Positions 26,746-37,059 of a DNA stretch of 37,719 nt are shown here, piece by piece; position 1 is the stretch's first letter; each line of letters starts with the position of its first letter. A program made the translations under genes and the position numbers. Source of the stretch: Candidatus Methanoperedens sp. (GTDB taxonomy: Archaea > Halobacteriota > Methanosarcinia > Methanosarcinales > Methanoperedenaceae). The notes beneath the pieces are model-generated. The model ran no database searches, had not been told where the DNA came from, and worked only from the letters and a program-made list of their open reading frames with translations. The stretch spans positions 1-37,719 of the forward strand of contig JAQUNZ010000018.1 of NCBI GenBank assembly GCA_028717345.1. Reading direction: 5' to 3'.

Positions 26746-28808
26746 CAGGGTTTAAGGATATAGTATTTCAATATCAACCCTGCGAACAATATCGCCACAA
26801 TATTCATCACTTTTATCAGCGGGTTGATAGCAGGTCCAGCCGTATCCTTTGTCGGGTCGCCCACGGTGTCGCCAACAACAGCGGCTGCATGTGTGGGATT
26901 CTTGCTTCCGTCAGGCAGTCTCTTACCGCCAAGGTTCCCTGACTCGATATATTTCTTTGCATTATCCCATGCTGCGCCGCCTGTCGTCATCATGATCGCA
27001 AGCATTAGCCCTGAGATAATAACGCCTATAAGCAATCCGCCAAGTGCTACAGGACCGAAGATAAAGCCAACAACAAGAGGGGAAAGCACTGCAAGAAGCC
27101 CGGGGATGATCATTTCCTTCTGTGCTGCAATTGTTACAATATCCACACAGCGCCCGTAATCCGGCTTTCCCGTTCCTTCCATGATCCCTTTTATTTCCCT
27201 GAACTGCCGCCTTATTTCTGTAACAATGGTAGTAGCAGCGCGCCCCACTGCTCCCATCAGGAAACTCGTGAAAAGGAATGGTATCATGCCTCCGATGAGC
27301 AAACCCACGAGCACAAGCGGATCTGAGAGGTTAAGCTCAAGGGTCTTGCCATCGCCGAGAAGTTTGCTTACCTCACTGCTGTAAGCTGCATAAAGCGCAA
27401 GAGCACCCAGTGCGGCAGAGCCAATAGCATATCCTTTTGTGACCGCCTTTGTGGTATTTCCAACAGCGTCAAGAGGGTCTGTTATGTCCCTGACTTCCTT
27501 CGGCAGTTCTGCCATTTCAGCTATGCCGCCTGCGTTATCTGTTATTGGACCGTAAGCGTCAATAGCGATAATGATTCCAGTGACTGATAGCATGGCGGCT
27601 GCTGCTATTGCAATACCATACAATCCAAGTGCGGGGTTGGACGCACCGCCCATTATCAAATAGGAGGAAAGGATGCCTGCGCATATTACGATCACAGGCA
27701 GAGCCGTGCTCTGAAGACCCACGGCAAGACCTGTAATTACATTTGTCCCCGGACCTGTCACCGAGGCATTGGCTATGTCTTTCACAGGTTTATGTGTTGT
27801 TGATGTATAATATTCTGTGATCAGTATCATTGCTGCAGTAACGCCAAGACCAATAAGCGCGCTGATAAAGAGGCGGATATCGCCTTTCATCATCTGCTGC
27901 GTGATCACATAGAACAATACCAGCGATATTATTCCTGCAACGATCGCGCCGTTATACATCGCTCCCATGATATTGCCTGACTTACCGAGCTTAACAAAGA
28001 ATATCCCGATGATGGATGCGATAATGGCTGCCGCGCCAAGCGTCAGGGGATATATGACTGCATTTGGAAATTCGTTCATCACCGTCACACCGATGAGCAT
28101 CGCGCCAAGCGCCGTGACAGCATATGTCTCAAAAAGATCAGCAGCCATACCTGCACAGTCGCCCACGTTGTCTCCCACGTTGTCAGCTATAACACCGGGA
28201 TTTCGCGGGTCGTCTTCGGGAATTCCAGCTTCGACTTTTCCCACAAGGTCTGTACCTACATCCGCAGCTTTTGTAAATATGCCACCGCCAATCCTTGCGA
28301 AAAGACTGATAAGCGAAGCTCCAAATCCGAACCCTACAACTTTATCAACAGCACTGACATCCCCGCCAAATGCGATAAATAATCCGCTTACACCCAGGAG
28401 AGCAAGACTTGCAACTGATATCCCTGTGACAGCGCCTCCCTTGAACGCCACATCAAGCGCTTTTGCCATCCCTTCTTTGGCTGCATTTGCACAGCGCACG
28501 TTGCTTCTCACTGATATGTTCATGCCCAGATATCCGGCAGCAGCTGACATTACGGCGCCGAGGATGAATCCGATGGCGGTCTCAATGTTGATCGTGACTC
28601 CGATCAGAATTGCAAGTATGACCGCGATCACTGCCACGGTCTTATACTGCCTGTTGAGGTATGCCATTGCGCCTTCCTGTATGGCAGAGGCGATGGCTTT
28701 CATTTTCTCTGTACCGGCATCAAGTTTCATTATATACGAAACAAGATACACTGCGAAAACAAGTCCGATTATGCCCGCAAGCGGGGCTGAGTACAATAAC
28801 TGTTCCAT
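26745..28808 (-). CDS. hppA: Membrane-bound ion-translocating pyrophosphatase
   Basis: Multi-[94 protein letters not shown]. Confidence 0.96.
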   Translation of the reverse strand: MEQLLYSAPLAGIIGLVFAVYLVSYIMKLDAGTEKMKAIASAIQEGAMAYLNRQYKTVAVIAVILAILIGVTINIETAIGFILGAVMSAAAGYLGMNISVRSNVRCANAAKEGMAKALDVAFKGGAVTGISVASLALLGVSGLFIAFGGDVSAVDKVVGFGFGASLISLFARIGGGIFTKAADVGTDLVGKVEAGIPEDDPRNPGVIADNVGDNVGDCAGMAADLFETYAVTALGAMLIGVTVMNEFPNAVIYPLTLGAAAIIASIIGIFFVKLGKSGNIMGAMYNGAIVAGIISLVLFYVITQQMMKGDIRLFISALIGLGVTAAMILITEYYTSTTHKPVKDIANASVTGPGTNVITGLAVGLQSTALPVIVICAGILSSYLIMGGASNPALGLYGIAIAAAAMLSVTGIIIAIDAYGPITDNAGGIAEMAELPKEVRDITDPLDAVGNTTKAVTKGYAIGSAALGALALYAAYSSEVSKLLGDGKTLELNLSDPLVLVGLLIGGMIPFLFTSFLMGAVGRAATTIVTEIRRQFREIKGIMEGTGKPDYGRCVDIVTIAAQKEMIIPGLLAVLSPLVVGFIFGPVALGGLLIGVIISGLMLAIMMTTGGAAWDNAKKYIESGNLGGKRLPDGSKNPTHAAAVVGDTVGDPTKDTAGPAINPLIKVMNIVAILFAGLILKYYILKP

Positions 28809-28906
28809 AATTTCCTCCTGTAGTTGTTTGGCTCACTAAGCAGTAAATATATATATTGTTTACCTTTGAAATTTGTTTTTCAAACGATATTCTGGTTAAA
28901 AAAGTT

Positions 28907-29386
28907 CTACAGGTACGCCCTTCTTACCCTGTCCTTGTGCTCAACGTACTTTCTTCGAAAAGCCGGGTCATCCTTCATCTTTTCGACCTGACCTTTAAGC
29001 TTATGCTCAAGTTCTGCCTGTTTGCTCGAAAGCAATTCCCTGCACAAAAGACTTGATGAATCAGAAGAATATGTCTGTATCCCTGCCATTACTATCGATG
29101 GCTTGTTTCGCTGGGGGGTCACATTACCGAAGGGAACAGGAGAACCCTGTTTCATGATCTTCTCAAGCTCTTCATCCATTCGTGCTATCCTCATCCCAAC
29201 GGCAACCATTTCTCCTGCTGTTACTTCTTCGGATCTGATCTGCCAGAGGTTTTTGTCCCCAGCCACAAAAGTATTATAATGATCCCTGTCCATGCCCTGC
29301 AGCACGCACCAGCTTGATTTGTTCTTGCTCTTATCGTATTTTTCCTTAAGATCCCCAACAAGGGTGCTGACGCTTTTTACTGCCAT
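28907..29386 (-). CDS. Uncharacterised protein translationally linked to AAA+ ATPase
   Basis: 159-aa ORF with charged helical C-terminus; its start overlaps the AAA+ ATPase stop by 1 nt. Confidence 0.65.
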   Translation of the reverse strand: MAVKSVSTLVGDLKEKYDKSKNKSSWCVLQGMDRDHYNTFVAGDKNLWQIRSEEVTAGEMVAVGMRIARMDEELEKIMKQGSPVPFGNVTPQRNKPSIVMAGIQTYSSDSSSLLCRELLSSKQAELEHKLKGQVEKMKDDPAFRRKYVEHKDRVRRAYL

Positions 29387-30504
29387 TATGCAAACATCCC
29401 TTTTGGCGGTTCAGACTTCTTCCCTACAGCTTCCGCGAATGCTTCATCAAATTGCCTACTTGTAACTTTTCCGCCTTTAAGTATGGCTTTATGAAGTGCA
29501 TTCTTGAGCAGCTTTTCAACAAGGTCGCGTCCTGAGAAGCCTGTCGTCTTTTTTGCAATGACCTGAAGATTAACATCCTTTGCAAGTTTTACCGGGAAGG
29601 TGCGGGTATAGGTCTGCAGGATCTTATACCGTTCTTCCATAGTTGGCATAGTGAACTCAATTTCTTCTTCAAAGCGGCTTCGCACTGCAGGGTCAAGTGC
29701 TGCCATCATGTTCGTGGCAGCTATCGTGCAGATGCCATCACGCTCATCTATTCCGTCCATCTCTGTAAGTATCGCATTAACTATCTCGGAAACATCTCCT
29801 CTTATTTCCTGGAAGCTCCTGTTAAGTGCGACTGCATCGAATTCATCGATAAATATAATACATGGTGAAAGCTCCTCAGCCTTTTCATAGAGCTGGTGTA
29901 TCTGGCGCGCCCCGTCGCCGACGAACTCACCGATAAGTTTTGTGGCTTTTACTGCCAAAAGCGGGACATCCACGGAATTTGCAAGAGCCTTTGCCATCAT
30001 GGTCTTTCCCGTGCCTGAAGGTCCGTGGAACAGTATGTTCTTAGGAGCCCACTTTCCGAACTTACGCGGATTGGAGAGGTATTTTTCAATAAGCTTGCAT
30101 TTCTTTTTGGCTTTATTCTGCCCGATAATTTCTTTAAATGAGGTATCGGTTTTCATATCAGGGACAAGGAAATCCGCGTCATAGTCCTCTACCATGAATT
30201 TAGTGTTTTTTCCTATCTCTGAGTTTTCGGGGTCAACGTCTATGATCTTGAAGGCAAAATCGGGGAACATCCGCCTGTCGAAAAGATAGTCGCCTTTTTT
30301 TATAATAAACCCGTTCCACTGCTCGCGGGCATAGAATTCAAATACATCCAGTTCAGATGTTTCCGGGTATTCATGGAACATGCCTTTTAACGGGTAACCT
30401 GCAGGTTTCACTGTCACTGATTTTGCGCCATTTCCCTTAGCGCTTGAACTGCACTTACTGCCCTTTTTGTTGTTTACCCGTTGTTTTGATCTCATGGAAA
30501 GCAA
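29386..30504 (-). CDS. AAA+ ATPase (proteasome-regulatory/CDC48-like single AAA domain)
   Basis: Walker A GPSGTGKTMMAKALA, Walker B CIIFIDEFDAV, TIAATNMMAALDPAVRSRFEEEIEF (SRH). Confidence 0.88.
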   Translation of the reverse strand: MLSMRSKQRVNNKKGSKCSSSAKGNGAKSVTVKPAGYPLKGMFHEYPETSELDVFEFYAREQWNGFIIKKGDYLFDRRMFPDFAFKIIDVDPENSEIGKNTKFMVEDYDADFLVPDMKTDTSFKEIIGQNKAKKKCKLIEKYLSNPRKFGKWAPKNILFHGPSGTGKTMMAKALANSVDVPLLAVKATKLIGEFVGDGARQIHQLYEKAEELSPCIIFIDEFDAVALNRSFQEIRGDVSEIVNAILTEMDGIDERDGICTIAATNMMAALDPAVRSRFEEEIEFTMPTMEERYKILQTYTRTFPVKLAKDVNLQVIAKKTTGFSGRDLVEKLLKNALHKAILKGGKVTSRQFDEAFAEAVGKKSEPPKGMFA

Positions 30505-30521
30505 TAAATGTCAATTAACTA

Positions 30522-31559
30522 TTAAACTGTTACCCTCTTTTGTTTTTTTAAAAACTCTTTTATTCCGATGCCAGTATTATTAAGCAGCCTGAAAGCCATT
30601 TCCTGAGTTGGCCATGAGCCAAGTCCGCAGTCAGGACCTGCGTATTTTATCCTGTCCCCGAATATTGCATACGCTTTTTCAAGCCGTTTTTCTACCATTT
30701 CCGGTGTTTCCATTACCGAAACTATATCTTCAAGCTTTTTGGGCTCTTTCCAGACATTGATCCCGTATTTTTCGTTAAGTACTGACGACATATTGAATAT
30801 ATCGGTACGCGTTACCCCAATTCTCAGGAATTTATCGTATTCAAAAAGGTCTTTTTTATCAATTAGGTCAAGATACGAAGGACTTGCTGCTGATTCCACC
30901 CCGATAACGCTTATTGACGGCACATTGCATACCAGCTTATAATGAAGAGGCGAATGAAGATGTATCTCTGTATCTATTTTATGCGAAGCCGCTGTCGCTG
31001 CCGCCTTTTCCAGAGCACCTGCAAGGTCGCTGTCATTGAACATGATCTGGGGATTGATACCAATGCTGGGTTCATCGATCGATATGGTTGATATCCTGAA
31101 ATTTTTAGCATTGTCTATGGAATTGCTTATGAACCTGTCAATGCTCGAAGCGAAGTTGTTAAGAACGTCTGTGTACGCAGTCCCTCCGAATTGCTTCAAA
31201 TACAGCTCAACAGGACCAGTAACGCAAACCCTTATATTTAATTTTTTGCCAGTTTTTTTATAATATTCGGTGCCGACATCTTCGATAGCTTCAAGCTCTA
31301 TTATCCTTGCCCTGTCCTTACGCACCAGCAATGGCTCCTCGGTCATGGACTCGTCGTTTATTATCCCCAGGAACTGCTGGTTCATGTCCTGGTACTGGGG
31401 ATATGTGGGCACATCAACCCCGGCGCCTATCTTCTGCCGCATCGCATCCTTAATGATATCGAGGAATTTCGGGTCTTTTCTCTTTATGGCTTCTGGTACC
31501 CATTCCTTTTTCAAATCTTTCGGCAGAGGGTAGCTTCCAATATCATCGAATAATATCAT
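30522..31559 (-). CDS. MetE C-terminal-like / core methionine synthase family protein
   Basis: ILFDDIGSYPLP, VCVTGPVELYLKQFGG, ISIDEPSIG, EIHLHSPLHY, GPDCGLGSWPTQEMAFRLL. Confidence 0.75.
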   Translation of the reverse strand: MILFDDIGSYPLPKDLKKEWVPEAIKRKDPKFLDIIKDAMRQKIGAGVDVPTYPQYQDMNQQFLGIINDESMTEEPLLVRKDRARIIELEAIEDVGTEYYKKTGKKLNIRVCVTGPVELYLKQFGGTAYTDVLNNFASSIDRFISNSIDNAKNFRISTISIDEPSIGINPQIMFNDSDLAGALEKAAATAASHKIDTEIHLHSPLHYKLVCNVPSISVIGVESAASPSYLDLIDKKDLFEYDKFLRIGVTRTDIFNMSSVLNEKYGINVWKEPKKLEDIVSVMETPEMVEKRLEKAYAIFGDRIKYAGPDCGLGSWPTQEMAFRLLNNTGIGIKEFLKKQKRVTV

Positions 31560-31604
31560 AATGCACTTTTTTGTGTTAATTGACTTTATACCTATTGGAT
31601 TGAA

Positions 31605-32168
31605 ATGGAGATGGTTTCGAGCACTGCAAAAGCTATTAGTACCCTAATGCAAATAAATGATACATCAATGAAGATCAAGACGAAAATAATAGGAAATAAG
31701 GTACATGATGTAGGCTATCGTGTATTCCTGCTTCGAAAAGCTCTTGAGCTTGGAGTAGAGAGATTCAATGCTTATAATACAAATGAGAATGGAGTTCAAG
31801 TCCTAATTTCTTTCCTGGATGGTGACAACGATCAAATATTGGCATTTAAGGATTATATTAGGAATAATAAACCGGAAAATGCAGAAGTATCAGATACCAT
31901 TTTTGAAGATTATGCAGGTTATGTAATAGGAATTGTTGACTATATGCACTTGATCCAGGTCGAACAACTCAGCAAGGGGATACCTGCTATATTAAGTATA
32001 GACCGAAAACAGGACAGAATGCTTGAAAAGCAAGATCAAACAAGGACTGAGATTAGCAGCGAAATAAGAGAATTACGGCGGGATTTAAGATCATACCTTG
32101 ATGAAAAACTACTCAAAATCGAAAATGATATTTTCCAAATCAAGGCAAAAATCGGGCTAAAAGCATAA
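31605..32168 (+). CDS. Acylphosphatase-like domain plus C-terminal coiled coil
   Basis: IIGNKVHDVGYRVFLLRKALELGVERFNAYNTNENGVQVLI matches the acylphosphatase pattern (GxVxxVGYRxF...N); C-terminal TRTEISSEIRELRRDLRSYLDEKLLKIENDIFQIKAKIG. Confidence 0.75.
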   Translation: MEMVSSTAKAISTLMQINDTSMKIKTKIIGNKVHDVGYRVFLLRKALELGVERFNAYNTNENGVQVLISFLDGDNDQILAFKDYIRNNKPENAEVSDTIFEDYAGYVIGIVDYMHLIQVEQLSKGIPAILSIDRKQDRMLEKQDQTRTEISSEIRELRRDLRSYLDEKLLKIENDIFQIKAKIGLKA

Positions 32169-32170
32169 CC

Positions 32171-33352
32171 TCATTCTATAAGGACCATATCAACCTCTTC
32201 TCCCTTGCCAATACCCTCCACGTTCTCAGGTATTATCACAAATCCATCAGCTTTCGAGACCGAACTTAAGATCCCTGCGCCTGAGGTGGCAAGAGGAATT
32301 GCTTTGCCATTTTTCAGCTTGACACGCGCAAAAGTCTTATACCCTGTCCTTCCCGGAATCTTCTCAGAAAGCACAGCCCGTACCACCCTGTACGGCTCAT
32401 CAGGCAAATGCGCGAGTTTGCGCACTGCGGGGCGGGCAAAATAATACAGTGCCACCATGCCTGCTACAGGATATCCTGGCATGCATACAACAGGTTTAAC
32501 GTTTATAAGACCAAGCGCAGTAGGCTTTCCAGGGCTTATACCCACGCCGTGGACAAGCAGAGTACCAAGAGATTCCACAACAGCAGGTACATGATCTCTT
32601 TTTCCAACTGATGTTCCGCCGCTTATGATAATCATATCTGCGCCGGAAACCCTCTGGATAGCCTCTTTGATCTTTTCAGGGTCGTCTGTCACGACATCAA
32701 GCAGGCGCGGGATTCCGCCCCACTTTTTCACATAGAGGGAAGTCATCAAACCATTGGTTTCATATACCTCTCCTGCTTCTGGATTTCTGCTCCCTCTTGG
32801 GACAACTTCCTCTCCGGTCGGGATTATCGCTACAACCGGTTTTCGAAAAACATTTATCTTATCGATCCTGACTGAAGCAAGGACAGCAATATCGCATGGT
32901 CGAATTACATGACCATTCTGGATAATGAGTTCACCTTTCCTGATATCCTCCCCGATCTCTCCAACATTCTTGAACGGATGCACCTGAGTGAAAACCTCGA
33001 CAGTCCCACCGTGAACAACCGTATCCTCGATCATGACCACAGCATCAGCCCAATCAGGTACATGAGACCCGGTATGGACTCTGGTACATATTCCTTTTTC
33101 ACCATCCTTATCCGATCTTAAGAGAACAGGTGAATTGCTGCCTGCTCCCATGGTATCTGCCGCTCTCACAGCAAAGCCATCCATTGCAGCCCTGCGGTAA
33201 TGAGGCACGTCCACTTGCGAAAAAACGTCCTCGGCTGCTATTCTTCCATCACAGTTTTCGATAGTTATCAGTTCACTTCCCTCAACTGGTCGAAACGCTT
33301 TTAAAAAAAATTCCTTTGCCTGATCAGCATTTGTGATTTTTCGAAACATCAT
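32171..33352 (-). CDS. moeA: Molybdopterin molybdenumtransferase
   Basis: DVPHYRRAAMDGFAVRAADT, VHTGSHVPDWADAVVMIEDT, IPTGEEVV, YETNGLM, IISGGTSVGKRDHV, PGKPTALG, MPGYPVAGMVALY. Confidence 0.95.
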   Translation of the reverse strand: MMFRKITNADQAKEFFLKAFRPVEGSELITIENCDGRIAAEDVFSQVDVPHYRRAAMDGFAVRAADTMGAGSNSPVLLRSDKDGEKGICTRVHTGSHVPDWADAVVMIEDTVVHGGTVEVFTQVHPFKNVGEIGEDIRKGELIIQNGHVIRPCDIAVLASVRIDKINVFRKPVVAIIPTGEEVVPRGSRNPEAGEVYETNGLMTSLYVKKWGGIPRLLDVVTDDPEKIKEAIQRVSGADMIIISGGTSVGKRDHVPAVVESLGTLLVHGVGISPGKPTALGLINVKPVVCMPGYPVAGMVALYYFARPAVRKLAHLPDEPYRVVRAVLSEKIPGRTGYKTFARVKLKNGKAIPLATSGAGILSSVSKADGFVIIPENVEGIGKGEEVDMVLIE

Positions 33353-33621
33353 CCTCCGGAAACAGGGGGGAAAATTGCGATCTCGTCATCCGCATGCAGC
33401 ATTGTGTTAATTCCACCAGATTCTTTCACATTTCTTCCATTCAGGAAAACATTCACATAAGGTTTAATCTTTTCTCCATCAAATATCAATTCTTCAAATC
33501 CAGGGAATTGCGTGCACAGATTTTTGAGAATTCCAATTAGAGTACTGCCATAAATCTCAAGTTCTTTTGTACCTGTGAATTCCCTGAAATTGGCAAAAAA
33601 TTTAACTCTGATATTTGGCAT
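33349..33621 (-). CDS. moaD: MoaD/SAMP-like ubiquitin-fold protein
   Basis: IRVKFFANFREFTG...VNVFLNGRNV...LHADDEIAIFPPVSGG with C-terminal GG; overlaps moeA by 4 nt. Confidence 0.9.
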   Translation of the reverse strand: MPNIRVKFFANFREFTGTKELEIYGSTLIGILKNLCTQFPGFEELIFDGEKIKPYVNVFLNGRNVKESGGINTMLHADDEIAIFPPVSGG

Positions 33622-33684
33622 GACCTGAGATTATCTCCATTAAACCATAAATGCTATGAATATATTAAACCATTTTATGACCAA

Positions 33685-35511
33685 ATGAATAAAAGACAAT
33701 GTGGATTATATCTTTTTCTTATTTTCATAATAATCTTTGCATTTTTCCTGAGGCTTTATCAACTTGATGAGAGGGTTTTTCACCACGATGAAGCCGCAGT
33801 GGGTTATTTCACATATAAATTATTCAATGACAGCGTCTACTCATATGATCCGTCTTTCCACGGTCCTTTCATGTACATTTTCACCTCAAATATGTACAGA
33901 CTTCTGGAAGACTCGGTTTATTCTTCAAGGCTTCTTCCTGCGATTTTCGGCGCATCTATGATATTTTTGCTGATACCTCTTCGAAGATATCTCGGAAATA
34001 CCGGAACGGTGATAGCAGCGTTCTTTCTCGCAATATCCCCTTCGTTCCTGTATTACTCGCGGTTTTACAGGGAAGATATTTTCATATCATTCTTTACCCT
34101 GCTTGCACTGGTATGCGCAGTAAAATATGCAGAGGCATATGACCGCGACAATCGACCTGTGTCCGGATCGAGCCATTGTTCAAGCCATTATTCTATTGAA
34201 CGGATATTTTATCTTGCTATTTTTGGCATTGCGATATCATCAATGGCTGCCCTGAAAGAGAACGCATACATAATCATGGCATTGATAGTATTGTTCCTGT
34301 TCATGTTTTTCATCCGGGAACGGTCATACCTGGGGTTACTGGATAGATTGAAACGAAAAGATAAAGGATCAATTACGCTGATCCTGGAAGGAATTTTTCT
34401 TGTTCTTGCAGTGCTTGTTGTTTTTTCGCTGTTCTATACAGGACACCTCCTTGACCTGTCTGGCATGAAAGATGCAGTTTACAAGGCGCTCTCCCACTGG
34501 TATGAGATGCACAGGATACAGCGCATGGGCGGACCATACTATTACTACATGCCCTTGATAGCCCTTTATGAGCTTCCTGTCCTTGTATTCGGGCTGCTGG
34601 GAATGTTATATTATGGCTTCAAGAATTGCTATGAGGGCAGGAAAAAAGAAAAACTCCTGATAGTACTTCTCATTTACTGGATAATTGTTGACATAATGTA
34701 TCTCATAGCACAAAGTTACCCATGGGCAGGAAAATACTTGCCAACTACTTATATACAGTCATCCACAATTATATTTCTGCCTGTCCTTGTGCTTGGCATC
34801 ATCGCAGTTTTTTATATCCATAACAGGTTCATTGCATTTCTTGTCTTCTGGACATTTTCTAACTTCTTCATATATTCGTATGTGCAGGAAAAAGTCCCAT
34901 GGCTCGTCCTGAATCCGTTGCTGCCTCTGCTTTTGATCGCAGCGGCATACATTGGCGAGTTCTTATCAGGGTTAAATATCAGGTCAAGGTCAGGGGCTGC
35001 CCTTATAATTTTCCTTCTGATCAGCAGTGCATTTTTTGTGCACACAAGCCTTCTTTTGAATTATGAGAACTATACAAATCCCGCTGAACCGCTCATACAG
35101 GCTTCACAACCCCCCCAGGAAAAGTTCTCAGAATTCCTCAATAAGACCTTTGAAATATCCTCCCAGTACAGTAACCAGTCCACTGATATTCAGGTCGTTG
35201 ATGTAGAAATGGAAACCCAGTTGCTCTGGTATGCGCGCCATTATACCAATATACACTGGAGAGTAGATATTGATGTGAAATTCAATGCCCCGCTCATTGT
35301 TGTGCATGATTCTGATGCGAACGAGACCGAGGCTGATGTCATGCAGCGCGATCTTGGCAGGGATTACGTGAGGCTTGACAGCGCAAAGATGTCCTGGTAC
35401 TGGTTCAAGCTCTCGGACATCACCCCTGAATACGTCCTCTGGAGAAAGATGAACAGACCGCCGGATGAATACAGGTTCGCACTTTTCTATAAACCAAAAT
35501 CCCAGAAATGA
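33685..35511 (+). CDS. Agl23-like flippase-associated membrane protein (paralog of 6266-8080)
   Basis: LRLYQLDERVFHHDEAAVGYFTYKLF, YYSRFYREDIFISFFTLLALVCAVKYAEAYD; high similarity to the first copy along its length. Confidence 0.75.
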   Translation: MNKRQCGLYLFLIFIIIFAFFLRLYQLDERVFHHDEAAVGYFTYKLFNDSVYSYDPSFHGPFMYIFTSNMYRLLEDSVYSSRLLPAIFGASMIFLLIPLRRYLGNTGTVIAAFFLAISPSFLYYSRFYREDIFISFFTLLALVCAVKYAEAYDRDNRPVSGSSHCSSHYSIERIFYLAIFGIAISSMAALKENAYIIMALIVLFLFMFFIRERSYLGLLDRLKRKDKGSITLILEGIFLVLAVLVVFSLFYTGHLLDLSGMKDAVYKALSHWYEMHRIQRMGGPYYYYMPLIALYELPVLVFGLLGMLYYGFKNCYEGRKKEKLLIVLLIYWIIVDIMYLIAQSYPWAGKYLPTTYIQSSTIIFLPVLVLGIIAVFYIHNRFIAFLVFWTFSNFFIYSYVQEKVPWLVLNPLLPLLLIAAAYIGEFLSGLNIRSRSGAALIIFLLISSAFFVHTSLLLNYENYTNPAEPLIQASQPPQEKFSEFLNKTFEISSQYSNQSTDIQVVDVEMETQLLWYARHYTNIHWRVDIDVKFNAPLIVVHDSDANETEADVMQRDLGRDYVRLDSAKMSWYWFKLSDITPEYVLWRKMNRPPDEYRFALFYKPKSQK

Positions 35512-35529
35512 AATGACAGGAATTATGAA

Positions 35530-36804
35530 ATGAACGATAAAGTCGAATTGAAGCGTGAACTCGGGCTGCTTGAGGTCACACTTTCAGGTATTGGTATAAT
35601 TCTCGGAGCAGGCATATATGCCCTCATAGGAAAAGCTGCCGGGCTTGCCGGGAACTCTGTATGGCTCTCGTTTGCCATAGCGTCTCTCATTGCTGTATTT
35701 ACCGGATTGAGCTATGCAGAGCTTTCATCAATGTTCCCGAAGGCAAGCGCAGAGCATGAATATGTCAGGAATGCCTTTGGCAGGAAACTGGCATTCGTTA
35801 TCGGGTGGCTTATTATCCTTAGCGGCGTGATAGGTGCGGCAACGGTCGCCCTGGGTTTCGGGGGTTACTTCAATTCATTTTTTAAAGTGCCTGTCATCCC
35901 GTCTGCCTTTGTGCTCATTGTGGCTCTTTCCTTCCTTCTCTTCTACGGGATAAAAGAGACAACGCGTTTTGTGATAATTGCAACACTCATAGAGACCGCG
36001 GGTCTTGTTATTGTGATATTTATCGGGCTACCATATCTTGGAAAGGCGGACTATTTTGAGATGCCTTACGGCTGGACTGGCGTTTTTCAGGCGTCTGCGC
36101 TTGTATTTTTCGCATATACCGGGTTTGAGAGCATAGTCAAACTCTCTGAGGAGACAAAGTCTCCAGAGAAAACTATCCCGAAGGGATTGATACTGGCGAT
36201 AGTTGTGAGCATTTTCCTTTACATCACAGTGGCAGTTTCTGCGGTCAGCGTGATGGGCTGGGAAAGGCTTTCAACCTCGGATGCGCCATTTGCAGATCTT
36301 GCATTTTTAGCTTTCGGCAATAACGCTTTCATTCTCCTCACTGCTATTGCTCTTTTTGCCACAGCCAATACAGTGCTTATGATGATGCTGGGGTCATCCA
36401 GGATAATCTACGGGATGGCTGATTCCAGGACGCTCCCTGCGATCCTTTCACGTGTCCACAGGGCAAGGAGGACTCCATGGACAGCCATACTGGTTACGAT
36501 GGCAGTATCAATCCTCTTCATCTTTGCAGGAGATATCGCCTTTGTGGCGAACGTGGATAATTTTACACTGTTCGTGACATTTTTTATTATAAATGCAGCT
36601 CTGATATTGCTTCGGTATAAAGAACCAGAAATGAACCGACCTTTCAGGGTACCGCTCAATGCAGGAAAATTTCCCGTACTGCCGTTTCTTGGGATATTGG
36701 CATGTTTATTCATGCTTGTACAGCTTGAGGGGAAGGTTATCCTCACCGGGGTAATGCTTGTGGCAATCGGGCTGATCGTATCGTTTTTTGAATTGAAAAA
36801 TTAA
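35530..36804 (+). CDS. APC-family amino acid permease
   Basis: LGLLEVTLSGIGIILGAGIYALIGKAAGLAGNSVWLSF, SYAELSSMFPKASAEHEYVRNAFG, FFAYTGFESIVKLSEETKSPEKTIPKGL. Confidence 0.92.
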   Translation: MNDKVELKRELGLLEVTLSGIGIILGAGIYALIGKAAGLAGNSVWLSFAIASLIAVFTGLSYAELSSMFPKASAEHEYVRNAFGRKLAFVIGWLIILSGVIGAATVALGFGGYFNSFFKVPVIPSAFVLIVALSFLLFYGIKETTRFVIIATLIETAGLVIVIFIGLPYLGKADYFEMPYGWTGVFQASALVFFAYTGFESIVKLSEETKSPEKTIPKGLILAIVVSIFLYITVAVSAVSVMGWERLSTSDAPFADLAFLAFGNNAFILLTAIALFATANTVLMMMLGSSRIIYGMADSRTLPAILSRVHRARRTPWTAILVTMAVSILFIFAGDIAFVANVDNFTLFVTFFIINAALILLRYKEPEMNRPFRVPLNAGKFPVLPFLGILACLFMLVQLEGKVILTGVMLVAIGLIVSFFELKN

Positions 36805-36889
36805 GCCGCAGAGGCACAGAGCCCACAGAGGTTTTAAATACTGGATTTTAGCTATTTTGATCATCAGAAATAATTGATTTTGATCTATC

Positions 36890-36922
36890 TATGATAATAT
36901 AATCATAATAATTATTATCATA
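36890..36922. repeat. AT-rich inverted repeat
   Basis: TATGATAATA (36890-36899) and TATTATCATA (36913-36922), perfect 10-bp arms; another TATGATAA at about 36951. Confidence 0.6.
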
Positions 36923-37059
36923 AAAATTTTATTAAAACGATAGATTTAAATATGATAAAAATAATGCATGCGTCTAATATTTGAAAAAATGTGGTGTTAA
37001 TTTGCTCTTAAGAGCGATTTGAGGTGGAACAATTAATAGACGGGATAGGTGAGGTAGGA

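Noticed and set aside
27967-28839. 290-aa plus-strand ORF antisense to hppA
   Set aside because: Low-complexity A/P/S/T-rich translation antisense to a well-supported pyrophosphatase; a codon-bias shadow ORF.
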